Below, piece after piece: positions 37,736 to 48,600 of a stretch of 64,000 nt of DNA. This DNA comes from Marsupella aquatica (taxonomy: Eukaryota; Marchantiophyta): positions 21,700,001 through 21,764,000 of the forward strand of contig OZ316895.1 in the NCBI GenBank assembly GCA_973895155.1, given 5' to 3'. The translations under genes and the position numbers were made by a program. The notes under the pieces are model-generated. The model saw only the letters and a list, made by a program, of their open reading frames with translations. It ran no database searches and was not told where the DNA came from. The stretch's first letter is position 1, and each line of letters begins with the position of its first letter.

Positions 37736-40148
37736 TGAAAAAGTAAGATGTTGTTCCATCCCATCAAAACCTGCTTGTTGTCACATTGAGTGATGTGGTT
37801 GAAGTAAGCTAAAGGAGATCGAGACCCTTAATCTTCAAGCCCTTCCTGATTTTTCTCTTTGTAATTTTGGGTGTTCTATGGAAAAGAATTCATTGTCCAG
37901 TTCTCCTTGTACTTTTGAGTGTTTTCATGGAAAATAATTCATTGTTCAGTTCTCCTTGTAATTTTTCCTTGTAATATTGGGTGTTTTGATGGTAAAGAAT
38001 GCAGAGTGCAGATTTAGATAGAGTAATTACGGAACTTCTCCGAGCTACTTTTACTAACAAGAAATCTATTAGGTTTTTAAGTGCATTAAAGTCCTATTGA
38101 TACCAGAACATTATACAATAGCAGCTGCTCAAAACTTGAGCTAAAGCCCTCCTTTTCACACATCCTATGACCCACAATGCATAGGGCTTTACTAAATTCA
38201 AAATGCCAGATTTACTATTGGGTGAATTTATTTGTTTTGCTTATAGTACCTTCCTGGCCCATGACCCCCTGCTAACCAGGCTCTAATACACTTAGAGGTC
38301 TAATAGATTTTCTAGTATCATTTTTTGTATTTTCACTATTTTTAGTAAAACTAGAGGAGATGTTCATAATACCACAATACAAATCTAGACTGTGCTTTCT
38401 CCTCTATACCGCACCAAGAGCAACATAGAAAAAAAATCATGAAAGGCACTAAGTGCATTTTTTAAATTTTTTGGGGGGGATCCCAAATGACCCTTCTAAG
38501 ATGGTAATTTTTATTTCTTCATTTTCCATGACTTGATGGCAAGTCAGAATTGTGGAGACTGCAGACTGAGTAGGGCAGGGAAGGAGGACATTTCAGAATG
38601 GATAAAATGTAATCTGAAGGTACAGTCCTTTAAAAATGTACTCCTTCCCTTCCCCACTGAATTTAGGAATTGTACTCTGAAGGTACAATTGTATCCCCTT
38701 CCTTTGTTTGTAGTTGTTACTATTGGGTTTTGCACGTAGTAGGAGCTTCATAGAGCTACCATCCTTATCCTTTTTTGTCTATCATTACGGACCCCCAAGG
38801 GAAGCTCCTTCCAAAATCTCTGGCACCACGTGGAGCCTCATCAGCAACATTAGCCACAAACAGGAAAATTTGGTTGTGCAAGAAAAATAAATCCTAATGA
38901 TTCGTGTTTGTGGCACAGCAAAGAAACAGTAAGACCTAGTAATGATAAAAACAACACAATGATGAAGAGTAACACTGGAAATAAACAAAGACTAGGGTTA
39001 AAGAAATTGACCTGTAGGAATTCTCTTGATTGATATATTAGTGCTTTACATTATATTTTTTAGTTTTGAATTTAATTGGGAAATTTTTGAAATATTACGA
39101 GTTGGACAAGGATTGTGGATCTAGGAATACAATCTTTGTGGAGCTTGTTGTGGACTTGTGATCATTTCCTTTGTTGCTACCCAAATTTCTCATTCCCTTT
39201 TGCAGTAACTGAAGCTTGGTTGACATTGTCGCATTTACACTACAATTGGTGAAAATAGGTTTTATTCGTGCATAGCTAAGTTTTCAGCAATTCCAGTGTT
39301 GCTTTGCCCTGAGCCAACAATTGGTGGACCTTCAATTAGCTTATGTTACGTCAACAACTGATATGACAAAAGTGATGAACATTCTTGGATGCACGTGTAG
39401 TCACATCAGCGTGATTTGTCACAAACAATAACTATTAGTTAGGCAAGAAGAACCAAAATTGACTATTTGTGTTTGAGGCAAGACATAGAAAACAGTTAGA
39501 CTGTAACTGTAAAAAAACAATGTGAAACTGAATTAACATTACAAGCAAACCAAGAAAAGGGTAAAATAGGAGTGTAAAAAATATTTGGATGAGTTGTGAT
39601 TGATATATCAATGTTTTCTGGTAATCTGTTTCAATTTTCTTACTTACACATTTTTGGAATAATGACAAGTAGAAAGAAACTCTTCAACTACTCTAACATT
39701 TACTAAGGTAACATAAGAAGCCCAAGAAACTTTTCAGCTTCTCTAACATTTACCAAGGTAACTTAAGAAACCCTAAAGTTGACTAATATATATAGAGGAG
39801 TAATAAGCAAAGGTAAGAAACATCATAATTACTATAGGTAGAGGAATACCAAGGGACTCTAAGATCCTTTCAACTATTATGGACAAAGTTATATTTTGCA
39901 TGAACTATGGAATGTTGCATGTATTGTATAGACTTAGGGGTACTAAAGGCAACCTTTTGCATGAAGGATTACCATCAGTATTACCATGAATGTACTCTTA
40001 TTTGTCCTCAATGAAACTGTCATAACCACCTTTAAAATTTACTTCATATAGAATCCTCCACCGGTTACCAGGTTGGTCTACTGTAATCCTATGTTGACCT
40101 AACCGAGTAAAGTTTAACAAAAAAGGCAACCCCAATGGGTTACTCTAA

Positions 40149-40490
40149 GTGCCAACTCGCATGTGAAGTGTCTTTCAAAAGACGGCCCTTAACTTGAGTC
40201 GTGTGAGGATGTGAATGAACAAGAAGTTTCTGGCAGTACCCCCTCATGCGCCAGGCCTGATGGCATTTTTTTGGAGTCGCAAGAGCAAGGACTAGAAAGT
40301 TTTTGGCCCTTGCAGATCCTGACCTTTGCCTTGTGGAAAAAACAAAAATAACTTTACTCTTGTTACAAGCTCTCTCCTAGTTAAGAATTACAGACCAAGA
40401 TTTGTCTCAGATTGTCTGATCATAGAAGTGCTACATTTTCCTGAAGTATTGGGAGCACAAAGGGCCGCATGATCACATGCGAGTTGGCCC
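40149..40490. mobile_element. Tourist-like MITE (PIF/Harbinger type) candidate
   Basis: Terminal inverted repeats of 18 bp, GTGCCAACTCGCATGTGA at the left and the complement of GGGCCAACTCGCATGTGA at the right, differ at one position. The element is flanked by TAA on both sides (40146-40148 and 40491-40493), which fits the 3-bp TWA target duplications of PIF/Harbinger MITEs. Length is 342 bp with no transposase. Confidence 0.55.
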
Positions 40491-40517
40491 TAACGCTATT
40501 CCTTTCTGACCTTAATA

Positions 40518-40653
40518 CTGGGTTTTTTGGTTAGTGGATCTGCATATGAGCTACTGTGTAGTGCATTGACTGACATAATTCATTCTTGGGTTCTCCAAGA
40601 TCCAATGATTGGCATCCAAGGGTGCATATGTCAGGAGACACTAAAAAACCCAG
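40518..40653. mobile_element. Small MITE candidate with TA target duplication
   Basis: The ends CTGGGTTTTTTGGTTAGTG and CACTAAAAAACCCAG are inverted repeats with one 3-base gap. The 136-bp element is bounded by TA on each side, as in Tc1/mariner-type Stowaway elements. The short duplication makes the class tentative. Confidence 0.42.
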
Positions 40654-42696
40654 TAACCATTGGGCTTGCTTTTTGACAGATCATCGTTGCTATATACAGC
40701 AACCTAAAAAAGACAACTTTTTATGTTATATTTAATGTATACATTAAGCAAATAGCGTACACAGTTGGAGATGCTTTTACGCCTTATTAAATTAGTGGGC
40801 TCCTCTCTATTCATTCGCTCATAGATGCTTTGAAGATGCCTGAAGCTAGTGTCAAATGCGCAACACAAAGAGGGCTCCTCGGTATTCCTTTGCTTGAAGA
40901 TGCTCGAAGCTACCGGTAGCGTCAACTGCTCAACATACGTATGAAACAAGTTCTCATCTTATTTTTGAAAACCTTAAAGGATGATTACAGTACAACACAT
41001 CAATCAATGTCTCAATTACAGTGCACAAAAATGGGATTCTTTGTCCAGAACCTAGCATAAACGAATAGCATTATTAAAACTGGCCAGCTCACTTTTGTTT
41101 TGGGACATCATTTTGCAGGCCTACCATACCTGTTGATGGTAACTGATGTTAAGTGGACTAGGCCTGACAATAGCAACTGATGTATAAGTGAAAGAGCTCT
41201 CAAGCATAAGTGAAATGGCCAGGTAGTTGGGACACTGTGGGGAGTTGAGAGGTCAGCCTGACAACTGGATTTTAAACAGTGTGCAAGCTCCAAAGAGAGT
41301 GATGGTGTGGGTTGGGCATAGCGCCTTTAGATCCCTCCAAGGTGAGAAAATAGTGCATCATAATCCAAATGCCAAGGAGGCTTTCCATGAGAATGACATT
41401 TTGTAAACAAACCATGAGAAAAGAATGTTGCTTTACATATTGTAGTGTTTAGATGATCCCAAACCACATGAGTACCAGATTTCCAAATGCCACCACCAAA
41501 ATTCAGCTGTTCATAATATTGAAAAAGGCGATTACATAAGAGGCACTTTATACAGCTCTGACTGCTAGAATCATTCAGAGCACTCTGTTCCATACCTAAT
41601 ATAATGCCATAGGCAGGACTGGCGAAACATTAATTATTTTCCATGTTAGCAAATAACCAACCAAAAAAAAAACTTCAGGAGAGAGTGAATCCAAGCTGTT
41701 GCAAGCTACAAATCTGCAGGAGCACGGAAAGAAACTTGCTGCAAGAGGAGACAACTAAAGCGCTGGTCAGCCCAAATCGCTTATCCAAGAGTTCAGTTCG
41801 AAACAGGACGATGAATTGTTCACTACGGAAGGGAAGGGAAGTGGAGCCGTGCAAAGAGACAAAGACAAACTCAGGGCTTGTATACCTGAGACGCCAATCC
41901 TCCTGTCAAGTGGAAGTGAAAGAGCCACGCGATATGAATCTCAGTTGATCAGCCCACAATTTATTTGTAGATCAAAACAATTTATTTGTATCAGTCAGAT
42001 TTGAAGATCATCCGCAGCTCAATGATGTCCTTTGCAACGGAAGTTGGATGATCTAGAGCTTAGGCGTTTCAAGATTGGGCTTCCTGATACCAAGCTTCCA
42101 TATTCGAGTCAGCAAATAGATATACAGAACGAAACAAAGGATCCAGCTTAGCCAAGAACATGTGAGGAGAATTCCAAATAACCATGATCAGCCTGTATCT
42201 GACAACTGGCATGTATAAATGTTCCTACTGCTTTTCAGTCGATGACTACAGATGCAGGAGGATGGGTGCTAATATGACCAGCATCGCAACATTCACGAGA
42301 GTTTCACAAGTTTGACAAAATAAGTCCAAGCAGAGTAATGGTATTTCCCAGATCAGTGGCTCTGGTGGAGCTGGGCTCCAATTCACACTAAATCATTTCT
42401 GTGTCGGCAATGAATACCATTGAGTAGAAACACATATCCAAACTTATAATTACCAACAGATCAGAAGTCGAGATGTTGCCTCTCCTTGCACACGTGCTAT
42501 CTTCCTTCTAGTCATACTAAGTTTTGGTCTCCCACAGTTTGGTTTCATTCCTCCAGTCCCTTGAGTTTGTTTTCCTCTGCCCTGTTGGTTTTCGCCTTGG
42601 GTGTCTTTGAATTAACTTGTTGCACCGTCAACTTCCTTAAGAAAACATCATAAAAAAGTCTGGTCATACAAAGGCGAGCAGTGTGGATTACAACAA

Positions 42697-44397
42697 TTAC
42701 CTCCACAGCTCCCACTGGGCAGTACCGTTTATCTTTTCCATACCCGCATTGCTTAAGCAATCCATCAAAAGACTGCTTGTTCCTGAGAACTTTCTAATTT
42801 TTTCTAACTCGTCTACCTTCAGGTATAACCCCACTCCCTGCCGAATCGTTTGAACCGATTTAACAGTTTTGATTAGAAGTTTTGTACTCTCAATTTCAGC
42901 GTTATCCTCGAGCTTAGGAGCAGGCTCAATTTTCCTTGACTCCCTTGGTCTTTGAAGGAATAGAACAAGGTTCTTGAACCTGTTATCTCTCTGATTGCAA
43001 GGCTTACATGCATCAAAATGGTCACTTGTGGCAGCTGTGAAGAAGCAATCAATGTCGTAGCGGACTGATGCTTCTACTGCAACATATGTATGCCAATATC
43101 CATACCACACATCCTGCCCACGATAAAAAGCATCAGATTTCATCCAATCAATTGACTAGCACCTATAGCAGAAAGCTTGATGTATGATAAAGCTCAAATA
43201 AACCCATCACGCGAGGGCGATTTGGACTGTAATCCTGGAGGACCGTTAGCCCGAGGGGGTTAGATACTGGCCGGAGCCCCTGAAGTGGGGATGGCCTACA
43301 AAGCTGAATTCACGACTCTGTTCTTCTGAAGAAATTTTCACTTTTGAAATTCACAACCCCCGGACCAAGCTGGCTAGCGGATTATGAGCTTCAACTGCGG
43401 GGTTACGATTGAAACACCGTGCAATCTTGAAAGGAAGAAACAATTGAAGGGGTTAAGAAATCATACGCACCACTTTGGTTTGGCAAGCTGCAAAAATTGC
43501 TTCATTCGTGCAACCACTGTATTTCCTCCATTCCCTGAACCATTCATTTCGGCGGCTAGCATCTTCGCTCAGAGTTTTTACAATTTTCAACAAGGGACTC
43601 TCTTCCTTGGGTAACCACGCTGTGTAGTCAGCTAACTTTGAGCCCAAAAATGGTGTATTATAAAAGAAAACACCTTGTATGTTCTCCACGAAAGAACTCA
43701 ATCTCTGAAAATCTGTGCGTTCTGGAGAGACAAAGCCAGAAAATACCCCTCGCTTCCAAAGGCTTAGTTTTACTTCCATGGCATAGACAAGCTCTTTGAT
43801 GACTAGCCCTCCCAAACCATGTCCAACTAGGAAGATGGGACAATCTGTTTCGTATATGTTGACAATGTCTTGTCTCAAGTTCTCTGCAATCAAGTATATA
43901 TCCATATGACCAGCAGTTCTTGTCTTCCATATGGCACCTTGGTAATAAGCACTTGAGATTCTGGACTCGGGGAACTCTATTGAAAGCCACTCTTTTGGCC
44001 AGTAAACAGCAGGTTCACTATTCGACATCCAAGTTTCCAGATAAGGCTTCCCATTCTTGCTCAAGTCAATATCATGAAAAAAAATTACTTCTGATTTTGG
44101 AGCACGTTTGGGTTTGTGAGCCGCATAAATGGAATCATTGAGCTGCATCCAAGCCATATATATGATCAACCGGATGACGTCATGAGCAGCTCTTAACATG
44201 GGCTTGGCAAATGTTCAACAGCAAACAAACTTGAGGAACAAAGCGGAATACAAAAAATTCGTTATGTGAAACACAATTCATACCAAATAAAGAGGAAACA
44301 CTCTGCCACGTTGCCTGCCTGCCAAAACAAACCATGAACAACGTACCCAGGTGCCCAACTCCGAGATAGAATCCTTGGAAGTGGATGCCGATGCCAT
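42697..44397 (-). CDS. SERAC1-like alpha/beta-hydrolase lacking the nucleophilic Ser, with a C-terminal module
   Basis: Three exons: 44397..44347, 44142..43471 and 43113..42697, giving 379 aa. The short first exon and its GTACGT donor are inferred by analogy with the plus-strand paralogue at 45677. An ATG at 44199 in the second frame is the alternative start. The hydrolase core runs from EVIFFHDIDLS to about residue 280: FFH oxyanion-loop motif, FLVGHGLGGLVIKEL at the nucleophile elbow, GVFFYNTPFLGSKLA, and ASVRYD..TSDHFDACKP near the catalytic His. The elbow reads G-H-G-L-G (codon GGT at 43818-43816) where the family has G-H-S-x-G, so catalysis by the usual Ser is not possible. After a linker, the last 50 residues (LLMDCLSNAG core) resemble the small module repeated in the two plus-strand genes. 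SERAC1 relatives are lipase-like enzymes; this copy may be a pseudoenzyme. Confidence 0.8.
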
Positions 44398-45676
44398 TCG
44401 GCCTCAGGGAAATTGAGAGGAACTTAAAGGTCTTTTTCCAGAAAGGGGAACAGAATGATCTTTCCCGAGCTAGCCCTCCAAGGGAAAGCCCGACAATGTG
44501 TTGGGTAACAGACTGCCTTACACCCGCGGCGCTTTACCGTAACGAGTCATAAGCTAAAAACTAGCCCTACGATTACAGTAGAACGAAAGTGCAGTCGAGA
44601 AGACGTCGAGATCAGACACACAGAAGGGAACACTTCACAAGGGAAACACTTCACAACAATGGCTGCATCGAACAGCGGGCTGGTGTCCATACAGTATAGA
44701 GTAGTTTTTTTCTCTTTTCCTTCCTGGTCTTGAAACCTAAAGTCGAAGGGTGATCTCCTGTGGTGTTGCCCTGGTGGCCACCTGTTTGTATGCTGTCTTT
44801 GTGAATGGAATTCAAAAAGATCTTTCAAGGCAAAAATAAATAAAGTCGAAGAGTGATCATCTTTACAGAACAGTAGTCTTGCTCAGTTTGGTCCTCGCGC
44901 GATCCATTCTTCAGAAAAGTCAAGACGGTAATCGCTTTCACTCCCGAACCGTACCAGTGTGGTTATATTTTATTGAATTGAATGGAGTTCTCGTCACTAG
45001 ACCCACACGCAAGGAGCATTTATTCTGCCTGAACTGTTGTAGATTCTTACCTTTACGTCAGTGAGTTGCAGCAACAAGCGAGGTCTTATTATTATATTCG
45101 TGTAGCTTCTAGTGGGGCCGGGACAGCTTCTAGACTTGGAACTCTTGCAGCTCTAGGGGAGTTTCGGGGCAAGCTCCGCAACTCTTGGGAGTTGGCCAAA
45201 TTTCGACAGCGCACAGGACGATTTGAAACTCCAATCTGAGCAATTTGTAGGGGACGCTTATCCCGGCCTCTTCGGGAGCTCTCTCTCTTAAGTGTTCTCA
45301 CTCAATTCTTCTCAGGAAACCTTGACGGACTTTCTCCGCCGAGTTCTCCGCCTGGTTTTCATTCCTCGTGATCGTTCATCTCGATTAGGTGTGAAGGATC
45401 TCATGAGGCAGTCATGTAGGTAACTTCGATGGCCGGACGGATGTGTTCGAGCTGAGAACTTTCCTCTTCTGAATTGCTGCTAATACATCGTGTCTCAACT
45501 CTGGGCCTTGTCCTCGATGCTGGTCTGTAATTCCAAAGGATCGCACGGGTGTGATGAAGTGCGAGAAAACTAGGCAGGAATTGCCGGTCCGGCTGACATC
45601 GACACACCATTAAAGTTTTAGTTCTCTATTGCCGTTGTCATTCTCTGCTGGTGGTCCTTTTTCCCTTCTTGGAGAC
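44398..45676. promoter_or_regulatory. Head-to-head intergenic region of two hydrolase genes
   Basis: About 1.3 kb between the inferred starts of the minus-strand hydrolase (44397) and the plus-strand hydrolase fusion (45677). It should hold both promoters and 5' UTRs. I see no open frame with family features, no obvious TATA box that I can assign and no large repeat. Confidence 0.4.
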
Positions 45677-48600
45677 ATGGACCGGGTATGGGGAAGTAGT
45701 CTGGAAAGTCCAATACCAGCGGGTGAGGCAACTTCATCATCGCCTGAGCGTTTACTTCCTCATGGACTACAGAAGGTACGTAGGAACTAGTTGCCCCCTG
45801 CGCTTGCTTGCTGAAGACGAAGGCAGTTCAACCAAACACTTGCGTCTCTTTGTTGGTTCATGTCTTCGAGCTCTTCTCATTTCAGTCGACGCGTTTATCG
45901 TGCGCTTTAATCTTGAGTGTTGACGTTATATGGTCGGGCTTTTCAATTACTGGTCTCCAGTCTATCAGACGAATCGAGTTCTGACAAGCACATCTTGCTG
46001 CAGATCAATGATTCGGTCTATCTAGTTGACGGGCTCCTAGAAAATCCCTCAGTTGAAATTGTTTTTTTCCACGGTCTCAGCCTGGATGGATCCAAGGAAA
46101 CATATTGGACGACATGGCTCTCATCAGATGGCTCCGAGTTGTGGCTCCGATGGATCTTGAAAGAGTTCCCATGTGCTCGCATACTTATGGTTTCGTACGA
46201 TCCTTCAATTAAGAGAAGAGTTGATTGGGGCTCTCGGAACATTTGCGAAATTGGTAAAAAACTGGTGCGAGATCTAACAAATGCTCGAGTTGGGAACCGT
46301 GGTTGCCCGGTGGTGTTTGTAGGGCATTCCGTTGGATGTGTGGTGATGAAAGAACTTTGTATTAGACACGAATGCACGGGTGAATATATAAGGGAATATT
46401 CGAGGGAATATCAAATATTCGAGGGTTTTCCCGCATTTAATGGTGTCGATATTCGAGGGAATATCGAATATAATGGTGTCGATAATGGTGTCGATATTCG
46501 AGGGAATATTTATCTGAAGAAATATTCGAGTGAATATTCGAGTGTGTTGAGGAAATATTACCTCGACCAATATTTGAGTGAATTTCATTGGAGCGAATGG
46601 GAATCGATACACTCAAGTGCAAAGTCATTGTCCAATGAATATTCTAGTGAGTTGTTATTCAATTTGAAAGGACTCTTCTACTACTCATGTCCCAACCTTG
46701 GGTTAGAGTTGCCACACAGTAGTGCCTCAACGTTTCCAGAGGGACGACTGGTTCAAGACGTTACTATCAGTAATGAGCAACTAGAACGGACGAATAGGGT
46801 TTTTCGTGAGGTACGCAAGGATTATGGATGGATAACCGGTGGAATCGGAGAACGCCTTCCAACAACTTTGGTAAGTGTTCTAGCTGCAACTTCTGCTACA
46901 ATCACTTTATCAAAATCAAAACCTCGTCGTGAGTCTTAGCAGTTCAATGTGAAGATGAAGTTGAGCTTGTGAAAATGTGTCTTTCACTCAATGAAAGTGT
47001 CAAGTGCTAGGCCAACTCAATTTCCCAGCCCATAGAAACGAGCGACGAATTCTGTGAAGGCAAAGTTCAGTTTATTTATTTTCTGTTGGTGCAATATATT
47101 CTCTACAGGGACAATGGAAAAAGGTGATTGTTTCAGAAGCGTCAGCAAGGTATGATTCGGACGAGTTTACACGGTCAATGCTGACCATTTTGATGTGTGT
47201 CGACCAGAGTCTCCTTCGAATTCCACATATCTTCTCCTGTCACGCTTCATTGCTCGTGCATTGGAAAAGGTATCATTGTCTGAGCGCTTTTTATGTGCTT
47301 AAGCTATAAACTGCAAAACTATTAGAACCTTGGCAGATCTTATATACTTAGCATGTTTTGAGAAGGTTTTACTAATATAGTTCTGAACACAATTTAAATC
47401 ATACTCTAGATCGATTGATGGCACTGTAACAGAACGAAGTCATTGTAAGAGGACGCTTTGCCAGCTACTGTTGTTACACATTTGCTTGTTTTTGTTGAAA
47501 TGTTGTGGATAGTAAATACTTTCTGGTCTTTCATGATAGCATGAAGAACAAGAGTAGCCTTAGTTGCAACTGAAAATTGCAGCCTAGCTCTTCATTTCAT
47601 CAACATTCGAGTAGATTTTATGGCATTCATATATTTTGGAGTATATAACTTCATGCTCAATTCAAATGGCTGGATAACGTGATTCATATTCCCCATGGAA
47701 TTGTTGGTCTTGACAGGCGGCGGGTCAAGACAGTCCATCGCCAGCTTCGTACATGACGATGGACGCGGACATAGCTCAGCGACCGGATATAAAATTGAAA
47801 AAGAATCGGTTCAACTTGTCTGACGAACTTTCCAAGGCTGAAGCATCCAAGGACGAGCCAACCAAGCTTGCCGGGGAGTTGAGCATGCGGCAGCCTCTCC
47901 AGAATGCGCGCTTACCCCTGGATATGAACTTAAAACAGCAGGCAATGAAAAGTTTGCTTGGTAGCTCTGCTGCAGAAACTTTAGGTACTGGGGGTCATGG
48001 GACCGGGAGTAACGAGAACAAAAGCGATGACGGGAGCAAGGAAGATGAAACTTCAGGTACTGGGGGCCATGAGGTCGGCAGCAGTGAGAAGAATAGCGAT
48101 GACGGGAGCAATGACGATGAGATACTGTTACTCCACCAACTGCCCGAGGAAGGCGACGTTGCTTCCCAGGGGACTCATGCCGTTAAACTGTCAGCAGCCC
48201 ACCCTCCCCCGCCATCAGGTTACAAAAATGCCAAGAGCATTAAACGAAGGAAGCTGTCGATGGCAACAGGCGAGTCCATCTTTGGGACAAGCATAGAATC
48301 CGTCTATCAAGAAAAGAGTACTGAAAATTTTGAAAGAAAATCTGTGATGGGCTTGACATTGAGGCCAGGGGAAGATCTAGGGATAAAGCAACTTTCCGTG
48401 GAAACAAACAATTTAAGGATAGAGGAGACAGCGGACAAATGCATGACTAGAGATGGGACTCCAGAGTCTAGGTTGCTAATGTGTTTTATAGGGCTCGTTA
48501 AGGACAGAGACGAAGAAGGATACTTCGTGAGTTCAGAGTGGCTCCTCAGCCTACAAGAGAATGAAAGAGAATCTTTAATGTCAGTCCTTTGGGGAGCTGG

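Larger units (their letters stand above)
37736..42696. other. Gene-free interval between the small divergent ORF and the hydrolase cluster
   Basis: No supported gene. It contains two MITE-like elements (40149-40490 and 40518-40653) and a 50-bp unit twice in tandem at 39678-39777 (CTCTAACATTTAC(T/C)AAGGTAAC). There is a small hairpin AATTGTAC..GTACAATT at 38668-38690. The string GATGGCAAGTCAGAATTGT at 38535 is also found at 2483. Short open frames (up to 101 codons) show no recognisable features. Confidence 0.45.

Noticed and set aside
45917-46003. Using the frame start at 45917 as the N-terminus of the fused hydrolase.
   Set aside because: That frame opens with GTG, not ATG, and the acceptor at 46003 aligns the coding start with the paralogue and with an upstream ATG exon in phase.
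46274-46628. Minus-strand Ile/Asn/Ser-rich frames opposite the fused hydrolase.
   Set aside because: Reverse reading of the AATATTCG-type coding repeat.
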